A stretch of DNA of 31,118 nt from an uncultured Mollicutes bacterium. GTDB taxonomy: Bacteria; Bacillota_I; Bacilli_A; RFN20; CAG-826. A program made the position numbers and the translations under genes. Under the pieces are notes generated by a model, which was not told where the DNA came from, made no database searches, and saw only the letters and a list, made by a program, of their open reading frames with translations. Positions 24,076-31,118 of the stretch are shown piece by piece. The stretch is from the NCBI GenBank assembly GCA_900540365.1, contig UQFN01000013.1, positions 1-31,118 of the forward strand, read 5' to 3'. The first letter of the stretch is position 1. Each line of letters starts with the position of its first letter.

Positions 24076-24657
24076 TTAGTCCTTTAAATAAACTGCTTTT
24101 AAAGTAAAAATATCTTTAACTAAATGTTCTTTAGACTTTAAAAGGAGCATTGTTTCAAATAAGTTACCTTTATAACCTTTTAGATTTAAATATTCTAAAT
24201 CCCCACAAACTTTATATTCTGGATGTTCTTTTATAAAATTTAAAACTTCATGATTAGGTTTAACTTCATCTTGAATTAAACATTTATTTTTATCATAAAC
24301 TGCAAAATAACTTCGATTACTTCTTGCATTTATTAAACATATCGAAGGTTTATTAACGTTCATTAATACTTCTAAACTACTAAAAACATAGCATGGTATT
24401 TTTAAAGCATAACAATAAACTTTAGCTATAGTTAAAGCAATACGAACTCCAGTATAACTTCCAGGTCCATTAGTTACTAAGACTTCATTAATATCTTTAG
24501 GAGATAAATTATGTTCCTTAAGTAATTTATCAATTTCTGGAATCATTTTTTCTGATTGTTGTTGCCAGCAAGGATAAGAAACAAAATATAAATGTCCATT
24601 TATGCATAAACCAACATTTAAATCGATATTTGTACTATCAAGAATTAACGTATTCAT
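24076..24657 (-). CDS. tsaB: t6A biosynthesis scaffold TsaB
   Basis: Partner of TsaD in t6A synthesis; it forms the TsaBD dimer that TsaE activates. The 193 residues include the N-terminal ILDSTNIDLNVGL and the family hallmark VTNGPGSYTGVRIALT (about 60-75). The C-terminal half is short and divergent, as is typical. It overlaps the tsaE end by 20 bases. Confidence 0.93.
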   Translation of the reverse strand: MNTLILDSTNIDLNVGLCINGHLYFVSYPCWQQQSEKMIPEIDKLLKEHNLSPKDINEVLVTNGPGSYTGVRIALTIAKVYCYALKIPCYVFSSLEVLMNVNKPSICLINARSNRSYFAVYDKNKCLIQDEVKPNHEVLNFIKEHPEYKVCGDLEYLNLKGYKGNLFETMLLLKSKEHLVKDIFTLKAVYLKD

Positions 24658-25126
24658 TTTTTAAAACCTCGAAAACATTTTTAAATTTTTCATTTTTACT
24701 TTCGATATGAAATTGACGAGAAGTATCTTCTTTATTAATTAAAATTTCAATATTTAAAGCTTTATTTTCATCAAATAACTCACTTATAAACATTGGCCAT
24801 TCAATAACAGTAATTCCTAAAGGATCTTCTATTACTTCTTCTAAACCAATATTTTTATTTTCACTAGGTACATCTTCTAAGCGATACGCATCAATATGAT
24901 ATAAATTCATTGGACTATGAAAGTAACATTTTAAAATATTAAAAGTAGGTGAATTTATTTCTTCTTTTATTCCTAAAGCTTCACCAATTCCCTTAGTAAA
25001 AGTTGTTTTACCAGCACCTAAATCACCTTTTAAAGTAATTAATGCTCCTTTAAAAATATTACTAACAATTAAGGTAGCAATTAGTTTAGTATCATTTTCA
25101 TTTTTACTTATTAAATTTATATCCAT
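24638..25126 (-). CDS. tsaE: t6A biosynthesis ATPase TsaE
   Basis: Small P-loop ATPase that resets the TsaBD complex. Walker A GDLGAGKTT lies at residues 34-42, followed by SPTFNILKCY, the family's NLYHIDAYRLE, and VIEWP. At 162 residues it is the normal size. The next-upstream gene is DUF402, one base away, so the operon runs from that gene onward. Confidence 0.94.
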   Translation of the reverse strand: MDINLISKNENDTKLIATLIVSNIFKGALITLKGDLGAGKTTFTKGIGEALGIKEEINSPTFNILKCYFHSPMNLYHIDAYRLEDVPSENKNIGLEEVIEDPLGITVIEWPMFISELFDENKALNIEILINKEDTSRQFHIESKNEKFKNVFEVLKNEYVNS

Positions 25127-25127
25127 T

Positions 25128-25664
25128 TTATTTACCTTTTGATGTTAATTTTAAAAATTCATCGTAATATTTTTTAATAATTTCTTCATTAAATGGAAAT
25201 TCTTTATTTTGCATAGCTTTTTTTATGTCATTAATGTTATAACGTAATATTTTATCAATACTTTCACTATATCCATATTTTTTACGATGATAACCATATT
25301 CTCTTACATCAATTACTTTAATATCTTGATTAGGATATAACTTAATATCTAAATCATAATCAATATATTTAACTCGACTATTATCGATAATGTAAGGCGA
25401 AGCTAAATTAACATAATAAGTTAATCCAACTTCTTTAAGCATTGCAATAACATTCCACCAATGATTTTTAAAAAAGATCATAATTGCTGGTTCTTTGGTA
25501 TACCACACACGAAAATCATGTTCAACTACTTTCGTTTTTGTTGAAGCAACTACAATATATTTTTCATTTTCGTCTAGAACGTAAACACTATCCCATATGC
25601 GATGCATACGACCATCATGTTTATATCCCTGGACTTCAATCCATTTTCCTTTGAGATTAAACAT
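25128..25664 (-). CDS. DUF402 protein, probable nucleoside di-/triphosphate phosphatase
   Basis: The 178-residue protein has the DUF402 pattern: VQGYKHDGRMHRIW at the N-terminus, EPAIMIFFKNHWWNVIAM in the middle, a YYVNLASPYIID segment and YDLDIKLYPNQDIKVIDVREY toward the C-terminus. A staphylococcal member of this family is a metal-dependent nucleoside di/triphosphatase, so phosphatase activity on nucleotides is likely but the preferred substrate is unknown. It starts 11 bases after the upstream gene and heads the run into tsaE. Confidence 0.85.
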   Translation of the reverse strand: MFNLKGKWIEVQGYKHDGRMHRIWDSVYVLDENEKYIVVASTKTKVVEHDFRVWYTKEPAIMIFFKNHWWNVIAMLKEVGLTYYVNLASPYIIDNSRVKYIDYDLDIKLYPNQDIKVIDVREYGYHRKKYGYSESIDKILRYNINDIKKAMQNKEFPFNEEIIKKYYDEFLKLTSKGK

Positions 25665-25675
25665 AATGGCACCTG

Positions 25676-26731
25676 TTATTTATTTAATAAATCAAAAATC
25701 TTCTTAACTCTTTCAAAATCTTTTTTAACTCTCAAAGTATTTTTAACGTTATATTCACTTTCAACAGGAATATTCATAAATTCATCACTATAATCAATAC
25801 CTAATATAACAACACCTTTTTTAATTGAAACAATAACATCAATTAATTGATCATCTATTTTAAAACTATTTAATAAGGATAAAATACGATCAGTTAATAT
25901 TTTTTTATAATTATCATCGTTTGAATATACATTATATTTTTTATTACCATCAACTAATTTTAAATCATCAATGTCATCAAGAGGTCTAGATAATTCTCCT
26001 CCTTTTAATTGATATAAAATAATTGAATTTTCTTTACTATATGAACAAGGAAATTTATAAAATTTTCCAAGAAACATTGGACTAGTTTTTCCTTTAATTA
26101 AAATACTAGCGGCTAAATCACAAGTTAATAGTTCTTTAGATTTATAAAGCATCTTAACAAAATTTCTATTTCTAGTTGCTTTAATATTTTTATAAAAATG
26201 TCCATCTATAAATTCTTGAGTTGGAAGTTGTTCGCTACCTAAATCATCTAAATTGCTAATATCTTTATCATCAAAAACATAAGCATTAGTAATTTCATAA
26301 AGACTTTTTACATATTCTTGAGCTCTAGCAGTTAATTTATTTTTCATAGCTCTACTAGTAAAGAAGCTAACAACAATTGCTACAATAAATAAACCAATCG
26401 CGACATAAATTCCTACTCCACCCATTTGATCATTAAAAATAACCATCAAAAAGGCACCAAGAACTACAACTAAAATAGCAACCGTAACAATAGTATTTAC
26501 TTTTCTTTGTTTTTTATAAAAATCTTTGTAATTAGTTCTTTCTTCGTTAATAGTTTTAGTCATTTCGTTTTCACGATACGAAAGTGGTTCTTCAACTATT
26601 TCTTCACTAGTTTCTTCAGCTATTTCGTCTGCATTTACTTCTTCAACAATTTCTTCTTCAACTTGAACATCCTTTTCTTCAGTTTCATTTTCTACTGTAG
26701 TTGGATTTTCAACATACTTTTTTAATCCCAT
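25676..26731 (-). CDS. Membrane protein with acidic N-terminus and DUF3137-like domain
   Basis: 351 residues. Residues 1-50 are strongly acidic (many EE and EEI/V repeats), then two close transmembrane helices (about 85-102 and 108-126), then a soluble cytoplasmic domain. The last part (YNVYSNDDNYKKILTDRILSLL, then DVIVSIKKGVVILGI) resembles DUF3137, a family often found with LemA. The match is weak and by eye. The AAGGAG ribosome-binding site lies 11 bases before the ATG and sits in the base of a hairpin that also resembles a terminator, so its translation may be regulated. Confidence 0.65.
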   Translation of the reverse strand: MGLKKYVENPTTVENETEEKDVQVEEEIVEEVNADEIAEETSEEIVEEPLSYRENEMTKTINEERTNYKDFYKKQRKVNTIVTVAILVVVLGAFLMVIFNDQMGGVGIYVAIGLFIVAIVVSFFTSRAMKNKLTARAQEYVKSLYEITNAYVFDDKDISNLDDLGSEQLPTQEFIDGHFYKNIKATRNRNFVKMLYKSKELLTCDLAASILIKGKTSPMFLGKFYKFPCSYSKENSIILYQLKGGELSRPLDDIDDLKLVDGNKKYNVYSNDDNYKKILTDRILSLLNSFKIDDQLIDVIVSIKKGVVILGIDYSDEFMNIPVESEYNVKNTLRVKKDFERVKKIFDLLNK

Positions 26732-26737
26732 AAATAA

Positions 26738-26782
26738 AAATACTCCTTATACTTGTCTATATTATAGACAAAAAGAGTATTT
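26738..26782 (-). terminator. Hairpin covering the ribosome-binding site of the DUF3137-like gene
   Basis: On the minus strand AAATACTC pairs with GAGTATTT (outer stem) and TTGTCTAT with ATAGACAA (inner stem, loop of three). The outer 3' arm contains the GAG of the AAGGAG site at 26743-26748 and is followed by T-rich sequence, so it can serve as terminator of the thiT transcript and as a translational lid on the next gene. Confidence 0.6.
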
Positions 26783-26798
26783 TGTGTTAAAAAATTTA

Positions 26799-27836
26799 CT
26801 ATTTAACTGGGAAAAAATTATTTATTCGATAAATTGGATAAGCTAATAAGCATACACTAACAAAACATATCGCTGCACTTGGTCCAACATATAAAACGTT
26901 ATAAAGTAAAGCAGCTTCTAAAGTGTAATTATAAAAATACATTGAAGAAATTGATGATCCAATCATTCTTGTAATAAAAACACCAATTGCTCCACATAAT
27001 GATGAAATAATAATTGTTGTAATTGCACTTTTAGAATCTTTAGCATAATAATTTTTTAAAGCTCTAAAAACTATTCCACAAAGAGCATAACCACTAAAAG
27101 CAATTAAATAATCAAATGGGTAAGTTTGTAGTCCATATCCATCAATTAAACATGTAATTAAACCAAATATAATTGAAGACGAAATTAAGCCTTTTAATGG
27201 TCCATGTCTTAAACAAATAATTAATAATGGGATACCGGAAAAATTAAAACTTCCTCCGGTTGCACCAATATCAATTGAAGCAAATTTATCTAAAACAATT
27301 GCTAAACTAACTAACATTGCTATTTCAACTATTTCACTAGTTTTATATTTAACATTACCAAAGAAATTTCTTAAATTTACTAAGCATAAAACTGCAATAG
27401 TAAAAAGTAATAAAATAATTCCAATATCATTAAATTCAACTTCGGTTTCTAATTCAATAAGCTCGGCTGGTAAATTTTGATTTTGGATGATAGAACTTAA
27501 AGATAACAAAATAAAACTTAAGGCATTAATAACTAAAGAAGTTGAATTTAAAACCTTAGAAATGTCATTATTTTGTTTAAAAAGCCTGCAAAACGCGTAT
27601 AAAATAAAAGAAATTGATACAGAAGCAGCAACTAAAATTAATACTAAATTGCTACTAAAATATATCTCACCAATATATCCTCCACCAATTAAAAAATATA
27701 AATTTAATTGATAAGCAACTTCATTTATTTCGACTTGAAATAAGCCTATTAATCCAAAAATAAAAAATAACGCAAAGAACAATAAATAAATAATTTCTTG
27801 TCCAAAATTCACAACAAAGTTTTTTAATTTTTCCAT
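26799..27836 (-). CDS. thiT: Thiamine ECF-transporter substrate component (ThiT-like) with extra N-terminal membrane region
   Basis: Residues about 166-345 match ThiT, the thiamine-binding S component of ECF transporters: EIAMLVSLAIVLDKF, GGSFNFSGIPLLIICLRHGPLKGL, and FDYLIAFSGYALCGIVF. ThiT proteins are usually about 190 residues, but this one has an additional 165-residue N-terminal part with about four hydrophobic segments, including an acidic loop (ELIELETEVEFNDIG). The gene is preceded by a TPP riboswitch with a terminator, which confirms a thiamine role. AGGAGGG five bases before the ATG supports the start, and no gene break is seen between the halves. The energising EcfA/A'/T genes are not nearby. 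Confidence 0.9.
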   Translation of the reverse strand: MEKLKNFVVNFGQEIIYLLFFALFFIFGLIGLFQVEINEVAYQLNLYFLIGGGYIGEIYFSSNLVLILVAASVSISFILYAFCRLFKQNNDISKVLNSTSLVINALSFILLSLSSIIQNQNLPAELIELETEVEFNDIGIILLLFTIAVLCLVNLRNFFGNVKYKTSEIVEIAMLVSLAIVLDKFASIDIGATGGSFNFSGIPLLIICLRHGPLKGLISSSIIFGLITCLIDGYGLQTYPFDYLIAFSGYALCGIVFRALKNYYAKDSKSAITTIIISSLCGAIGVFITRMIGSSISSMYFYNYTLEAALLYNVLYVGPSAAICFVSVCLLAYPIYRINNFFPVK

Positions 27837-27851
27837 AATTCCCTCCTAGAA

Positions 27852-27878
27852 ATAAAAAACTCCATCGCTAGGATAGAG
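27852..27878 (-). terminator. Riboswitch-controlled terminator of thiT
   Basis: On the minus strand CTCTATC pairs with GATGGAG around CTAGC, followed by six T. It lies between the TPP aptamer and the thiT ribosome-binding site. The loop CCTAG can pair with CTAGG in the aptamer, which would form the alternative antiterminator when thiamine pyrophosphate is absent. Confidence 0.85.
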
Positions 27879-27890
27879 AATTAATAAAAA

Positions 27891-27968
27891 TTCCTACGCT
27901 AGCATTACCTAGATCAGGTTCGGTCAAGCAAGTATCATGCTTTTCTCAGCCAATTCTTTAGCTCCCAC
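27891..27968 (-). promoter_or_regulatory. TPP riboswitch (THI element)
   Basis: The minus strand shows the conserved THI box: GGGAGC, GGCTGAGA, ACCTGATCTAGGTAATGC and AGCGTAGGAA in the correct order. These build the pyrimidine-sensing CUGAGA arm and the pyrophosphate-sensing arm. It precedes a terminator and the thiT start, so it should turn the gene off when thiamine pyrophosphate is abundant. Confidence 0.95.
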
Positions 27969-27972
27969 AAAA

Positions 27973-28001
27973 ATAATACTCTTATTTATTTTGCCAATCA
28001 A
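27973..28001 (-). promoter_or_regulatory. Promoter of the TPP-riboswitch transcript, embedded in the end of ung
   Basis: TTGATT and TATTAT are 17 bases apart on the minus strand, placing the start near 27966 at the beginning of the aptamer. The -35 box lies inside the last codons of ung (stop at 27982). Confidence 0.65.
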
Positions 28002-28644
28002 TAGGATTAATATTGTTATTTTTTAAAAAATTATTTGTTTTTATAAATATATTGGAATTAAAAAATCCGCCAACATTGGCACTTAGTGGAGAAGGATGAT
28101 TTGCTTCAACAATAAAATGATTTGGATTAGTAATATATTTTTTATATTGTTGCGATTTTCTACCTAATAAAATATAAACAATTGGATTATTATTTTGTTC
28201 AATATAATAAATCAAATCTTTAAATAAGAGCCTATATAACTCATTATCATGAGATAAAGGAGCTTTTTCTCGTACAGTTAAAATTGCATTTAAAAGCAAT
28301 ACTCCTTGTGTAGCTAAATAAGTTAAATCTCCACTTTGATAATTCATTTTTACATTAAATTCATTTTCGATTTCTTTATAAATATTTCTTAATGAAGGTG
28401 GTAAACCCACTCCTTTATTAACTCCAAAAGCAAGTCCCATTGCTTGTCCTTTATTTGGATAAGGATCTTGTCCAAAAATAACTACTTTAATTGATTCAAA
28501 CGGAGTTAATCTAAAAGCACTAAAAATATCATGTTTAGGTGGAAAAACAACATGGTGGCGATTTTCATTATTAATAAATTGTATTAAATCTTGAAAATAT
28601 TCTTTCTTATTTATCTCAGTAAAAATTGTTTTCCAAGTTTCCAT
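27982..28644 (-). CDS. ung: Uracil-DNA glycosylase, family 1
   Basis: Removes uracil from DNA as the first step of base excision repair. The 220-residue protein carries the water-activating motif GQDPYP (the family norm is GQDPYH, with Pro a known variant) followed by NKGQAMGLAFGV, and the DNA-intercalation motif NHPSPLSANVGGFF. No ribosome-binding site precedes its ATG; it follows the agmatinase-family gene by 22 bases. Its end hosts the promoter of the TPP riboswitch. Confidence 0.96.
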   Translation of the reverse strand: METWKTIFTEINKKEYFQDLIQFINNENRHHVVFPPKHDIFSAFRLTPFESIKVVIFGQDPYPNKGQAMGLAFGVNKGVGLPPSLRNIYKEIENEFNVKMNYQSGDLTYLATQGVLLLNAILTVREKAPLSHDNELYRLLFKDLIYYIEQNNNPIVYILLGRKSQQYKKYITNPNHFIVEANHPSPLSANVGGFFNSNIFIKTNNFLKNNNINPIDWQNK

Positions 28645-28666
28645 ATTTTTAAAAAATAATTGAGTT

Positions 28667-29548
28667 TTAAAGGGTTTTTTCTATAATTTCATGAAAAACT
28701 TCATATAAAGTTTTTAAAGCTAACCAACTTGTGATGTTATTAATGTCAAGAGGTGGAGCAACTTCTACAATATCTAAAGTATCAACATTAAACTCTTTAA
28801 CTAAGGAAGTTATAATATTCATTGTTTCAAAATTAGTTAATCCAAAAGCTTCTGGAGTTCCTGTCCCAGGAGCATATGCAGGATCATTAGCATCTATATC
28901 ATAACTTATATAAAGTAAATACTTATCATCATCATATTTAGTTTTTAAATAATCGATAAGTCTTTCTACTCCTAAAAGTTTTATATCTTGAGCTTTAAAA
29001 ACATCGATTAAAGGATGTTTTTTAAAAGTTTCTATTTCTTGAAGTTCAAAACCTCTTATTCCTAGTAAAGTAATATTTTTGTCTTCATAGCCATATTCTA
29101 AACTACGATAAATTGGGCAGGCATGAGAAAATTTACTATTATTATAAACATCACAAATATCAGGATGAGCATCAATATGAATAATAACAGGAATTTTATT
29201 TTTGCTTTTTGCATAATTAAAAAATGCTCTTTCAGAAGCTATTGCAATTGAATGATCGCCTCCAAAAATTAAATGAAAACCTTGTTTAGTATATAATTCA
29301 TTAGCAAATCTATTTTCTAAAATAGAAAAGTCTTCATCTTTAAAATCACCTATATCAAATAATTTAATTTTTCTTAAGTCGTTTCCCATTCGATCAAGTG
29401 GAGGCAAGTCAAAACTTAGTTCACGTAAAACTTTTGGAGCAAAACTAGCTCCTTTACCAACACTAGCATTTTTATCAAAAGGAACTCCAACTAAAAATAC
29501 ATTTGCTTCTTCTTCTTTTAAAGTAAGTAAGTCTCTAAATTCTTTCAT
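28667..29548 (-). CDS. speB: Ureohydrolase family protein, probable agmatinase
   Basis: A manganese enzyme of the arginase/agmatinase/formimidoylglutamase family. The metal-binding motifs are all visible: GGDHS, IDAHPD, and SYDIDANDPAYAPGTGTPEAFG. The last motif (DPAxAPGTGTPxxxG) favours agmatinase-like members, which make putrescine and urea from agmatine, but guanidinobutyrase or formimidoylglutamase cannot be excluded. The 293-residue length fits. It starts one base after the hydrogenase stop, so the two are coupled. No arginine decarboxylase is present nearby. Confidence 0.82.
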   Translation of the reverse strand: MKEFRDLLTLKEEEANVFLVGVPFDKNASVGKGASFAPKVLRELSFDLPPLDRMGNDLRKIKLFDIGDFKDEDFSILENRFANELYTKQGFHLIFGGDHSIAIASERAFFNYAKSKNKIPVIIHIDAHPDICDVYNNSKFSHACPIYRSLEYGYEDKNITLLGIRGFELQEIETFKKHPLIDVFKAQDIKLLGVERLIDYLKTKYDDDKYLLYISYDIDANDPAYAPGTGTPEAFGLTNFETMNIITSLVKEFNVDTLDIVEVAPPLDINNITSWLALKTLYEVFHEIIEKTL

Positions 29549-29549
29549 A

Positions 29550-30989
29550 TTATTTTCTTCTTCTTAAAACATGAGCTGATTGGACAGATTCAACAATTGA
29601 TTGTGTATCAGCACTTCCTTTAAATTTATCTGCCATAATTTTATCACGTACTTCGTGAGTTAAATTACATGGACCACCAATACAACCACCACTACAAGCC
29701 ATACCTTCTAAAAAGTTAAATTCATCAGTTCCAGCTTTTAATTTATTTAAAGCAGCTTTAATATTATCAATTCCATCACAAACTATACCTTTTGCAATAA
29801 AATCAGAGTTAGATTCTTTTAAGGCTTGATTTACAGCATCACTTAAACCACCACATTTAGCAAATCCTCTTCCAAATCCACTACCCTTTTCAAAACTTGA
29901 CTCTTCTAATTTAGACATATCAATTTCACGAGCATCAATTAAAGCTTGTAATTCTTCAAAGGTTAAAACTGAATCTACATATGGTCTAACATTTTCAAGA
30001 CGTACTTCTTGTTTCTTAGCTGTACATGGACCAATAAATACAATTTTCGAATTTGGATATTGGAATTTTAAATTCTTACAAATTGTAGCCATTGGAGAAA
30101 GATTATGTGATACTTTATCGCTTAATTCAGGGAAATACTTTTTAATATAAGTAACAAATGCAGGACAGCATGAAGAAGTAAGAATTCCTTTTTCTGCTAA
30201 TTCTTTGGCTTCATTTAAAGCAACTAAATCAGCTCCAAGAGCGGCCTCAATAACTTTGTCAAATCCTAAAGATTTAATTGCACTTACAACTTGACCAGTT
30301 TTATATCCATAAAAATTAGTACCAATTGAAGGAGCAACAACTGCAAACATACGATAATTAGTATTATTGTTACTATTTTTTAATAAAGAAATAACATCTT
30401 TAATATAAGATTCATCAACAATAGCACCAAAAGGACATGTATAAACACAAGCTCCACATTGAATACATTTATCTTGATTAATTTGAGCACTTCCATCAGC
30501 TGAAGCACTAATTGCTTTTTGCTTACAAGCCCTTTCACAAGGTCTAATTCTATTTTCAATGGCTTGATATGGACAATTTTTAGCACATAATCCACAGTTA
30601 ATACATAATTCCTTATTAATATGAGCTCTTAGTTTTTCATCAAAAGTAATACATTTTTTAGGACATGCATTAATACATCTATGAGCAATACATCCTCGAC
30701 ATTCATCAGTAACATGATATCCTCCAAGTGGACATTCATCACAAGCAATTGGAATAACATTAATGACATTGGTATTATCATAAGTTGAATGTAATGTTAA
30801 TTTAATTCTTTCTTCAACAATAGCTCTTTCTTTATAAATACAGCATCTCATAGAAGGTTTTGGTCCAGGTATAATTGTTTTTGGAATATCTAATATTTTT
30901 TCTTCTAAATCATCATTATATAAATGTTTTGCTACTTCTTTTAAAACATCATGTCTAAGTTCTTGAACTCTGGTATCAAATTTTGCCAT
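29550..30989 (-). CDS. [FeFe]-hydrogenase, group B-type
   Basis: Interconverts protons and H2 using ferredoxin-type electron transfer in the cytoplasm. The 479-residue protein has a Cys-rich N-terminal half with several 4Fe-4S sites (CDECPLGGYHVTDECRGCIAHRCINACP, CINCGLCAKNCP and CIQCGACVYTCP, about 80-195) and then the H-cluster domain. H-cluster motifs are TSSCCPAF (near 273), GPCTAKKQE (near 318) and EGMACSGGCIGGPCN (near 430). The TSCCP and ACSGGCIGGP variants are those of group B enzymes. No HydE, HydF or HydG maturases lie in the window. A GTGAGG before the ATG supports the start. Confidence 0.93.
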   Translation of the reverse strand: MAKFDTRVQELRHDVLKEVAKHLYNDDLEEKILDIPKTIIPGPKPSMRCCIYKERAIVEERIKLTLHSTYDNTNVINVIPIACDECPLGGYHVTDECRGCIAHRCINACPKKCITFDEKLRAHINKELCINCGLCAKNCPYQAIENRIRPCERACKQKAISASADGSAQINQDKCIQCGACVYTCPFGAIVDESYIKDVISLLKNSNNNTNYRMFAVVAPSIGTNFYGYKTGQVVSAIKSLGFDKVIEAALGADLVALNEAKELAEKGILTSSCCPAFVTYIKKYFPELSDKVSHNLSPMATICKNLKFQYPNSKIVFIGPCTAKKQEVRLENVRPYVDSVLTFEELQALIDAREIDMSKLEESSFEKGSGFGRGFAKCGGLSDAVNQALKESNSDFIAKGIVCDGIDNIKAALNKLKAGTDEFNFLEGMACSGGCIGGPCNLTHEVRDKIMADKFKGSADTQSIVESVQSAHVLRRRK

Positions 30990-31072
30990 ACTAAAACCTC
31001 ACTTTTAATATTTTATAATATTTAAAATATTATTAAAATATTTCAAATAAAAAATTCCCTAAATTTTGAGAG

Positions 31073-31112
31073 GTACCCCAAATCCTAGACATTAGGAAAG
31101 GGGTACTTTTTT
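31073..31112 (+). terminator. Terminator-like hairpin at the right edge
   Basis: GTACCCC pairs with GGGGTAC and TCCTA with TAGGA, followed by six T on the plus strand and then ATGAAA, which could be the start of a gene beyond the window. No plus-strand gene is visible upstream, so it may be an attenuator in a leader RNA. The 50 bases before it (31021-31072), upstream of the hydrogenase, are AT-rich, with a near-palindrome at 31007-31042. Confidence 0.6.
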
Positions 31113-31118
31113 ATGAAA

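Noticed and set aside
26507..26725. Plus-strand hydrophobic frame opposite the DUF3137-like gene
   Set aside because: It is the antisense of the acidic EE-rich N-terminus, which yields Phe/Ser-rich sequence by composition.
30380..30595. Out-of-frame coding potential inside the hydrogenase
   Set aside because: It is a shadow of the Cys-rich region in another frame and lacks a ribosome-binding site; similar shadows in other genes were ignored.
1..31118. CRISPR arrays, IS elements, phage genes or integration sites
   Set aside because: No regularly spaced repeats, transposase, integrase or duplicated target sites were seen, and the tRNAs are not flanked by partial copies.

Overview
This window is very AT-rich and looks like part of the chromosome of an anaerobic, low-GC Bacillota or Mollicutes-like bacterium. 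The support is the gene content: clostridial-type long GluRS, GatCAB, CdaA, a TPP-controlled ThiT, and a group B-like [FeFe]-hydrogenase. The standard code applies: UGA is a true stop in at least two genes (ends at 6938 and 20353) and Trp is UGG. There is no rRNA, IS element, phage gene or CRISPR array. Nearly everything is on the minus strand; the exceptions are one tRNA-Gly and a three-gene membrane-protein island. The lineage is inferred; an uncultured gut Bacilli/RF39-type organism is a guess.

Layout, left to right: tRNA-Glu(CUC) and gltX (59-1912); tRNA-Gly(GCC) on plus (1969-2042); a minus-strand run of cdaA, a NUDIX hydrolase, deoD, a NERD-like membrane protein and a polytopic membrane protein (2200-6176). 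Next come tRNA-Arg(CCG), mgsA, tRNA-Gln(CUG) and a P-loop kinase (6335-7405), then galE, a DUF1836 protein, a small membrane protein, galK and galM (7418-11559). The informational block pcrA-ligA-gatC-gatA-gatB follows (11561-18955, read right to left). The plus-strand island is 19047-20997. Then asnS with a tiny membrane protein (20998-22574), the t6A block tsaE-tsaB-rimI-tsaD preceded by DUF402 and DUF3137-like genes (22625-26731), a TPP riboswitch with an extended ThiT (26799-27968), and ung, an agmatinase-family gene and the hydrogenase (27982-30989).

The genes fit together mainly around translation. GatCAB with AsnRS present points to Gln-tRNA(Gln) synthesis by transamidation of Glu-tRNA(Gln) charged by a non-discriminating GluRS. 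TsaB/D/E make t6A on tRNAs. Three of the four tRNAs carry C34 anticodons (CUC, CCG, CUG).

The most striking structure is at 6335-7405. Two consecutive protein genes end inside the tRNA that follows them: the UGA of the P-loop kinase is the first three bases of tRNA-Gln, and the UAG of mgsA overlaps the first two bases of tRNA-Arg. Release of the tRNA by RNase P would remove or split the stop codon, so one transcript could not yield both a mature tRNA and a normally terminated mRNA. Other points of interest are a perfect 24-bp palindrome between pcrA and a divergent membrane gene, both apparently leaderless; a ThiT with an extra N-terminal membrane region; and a hairpin that both looks like a terminator and covers the ribosome-binding site of the next gene.
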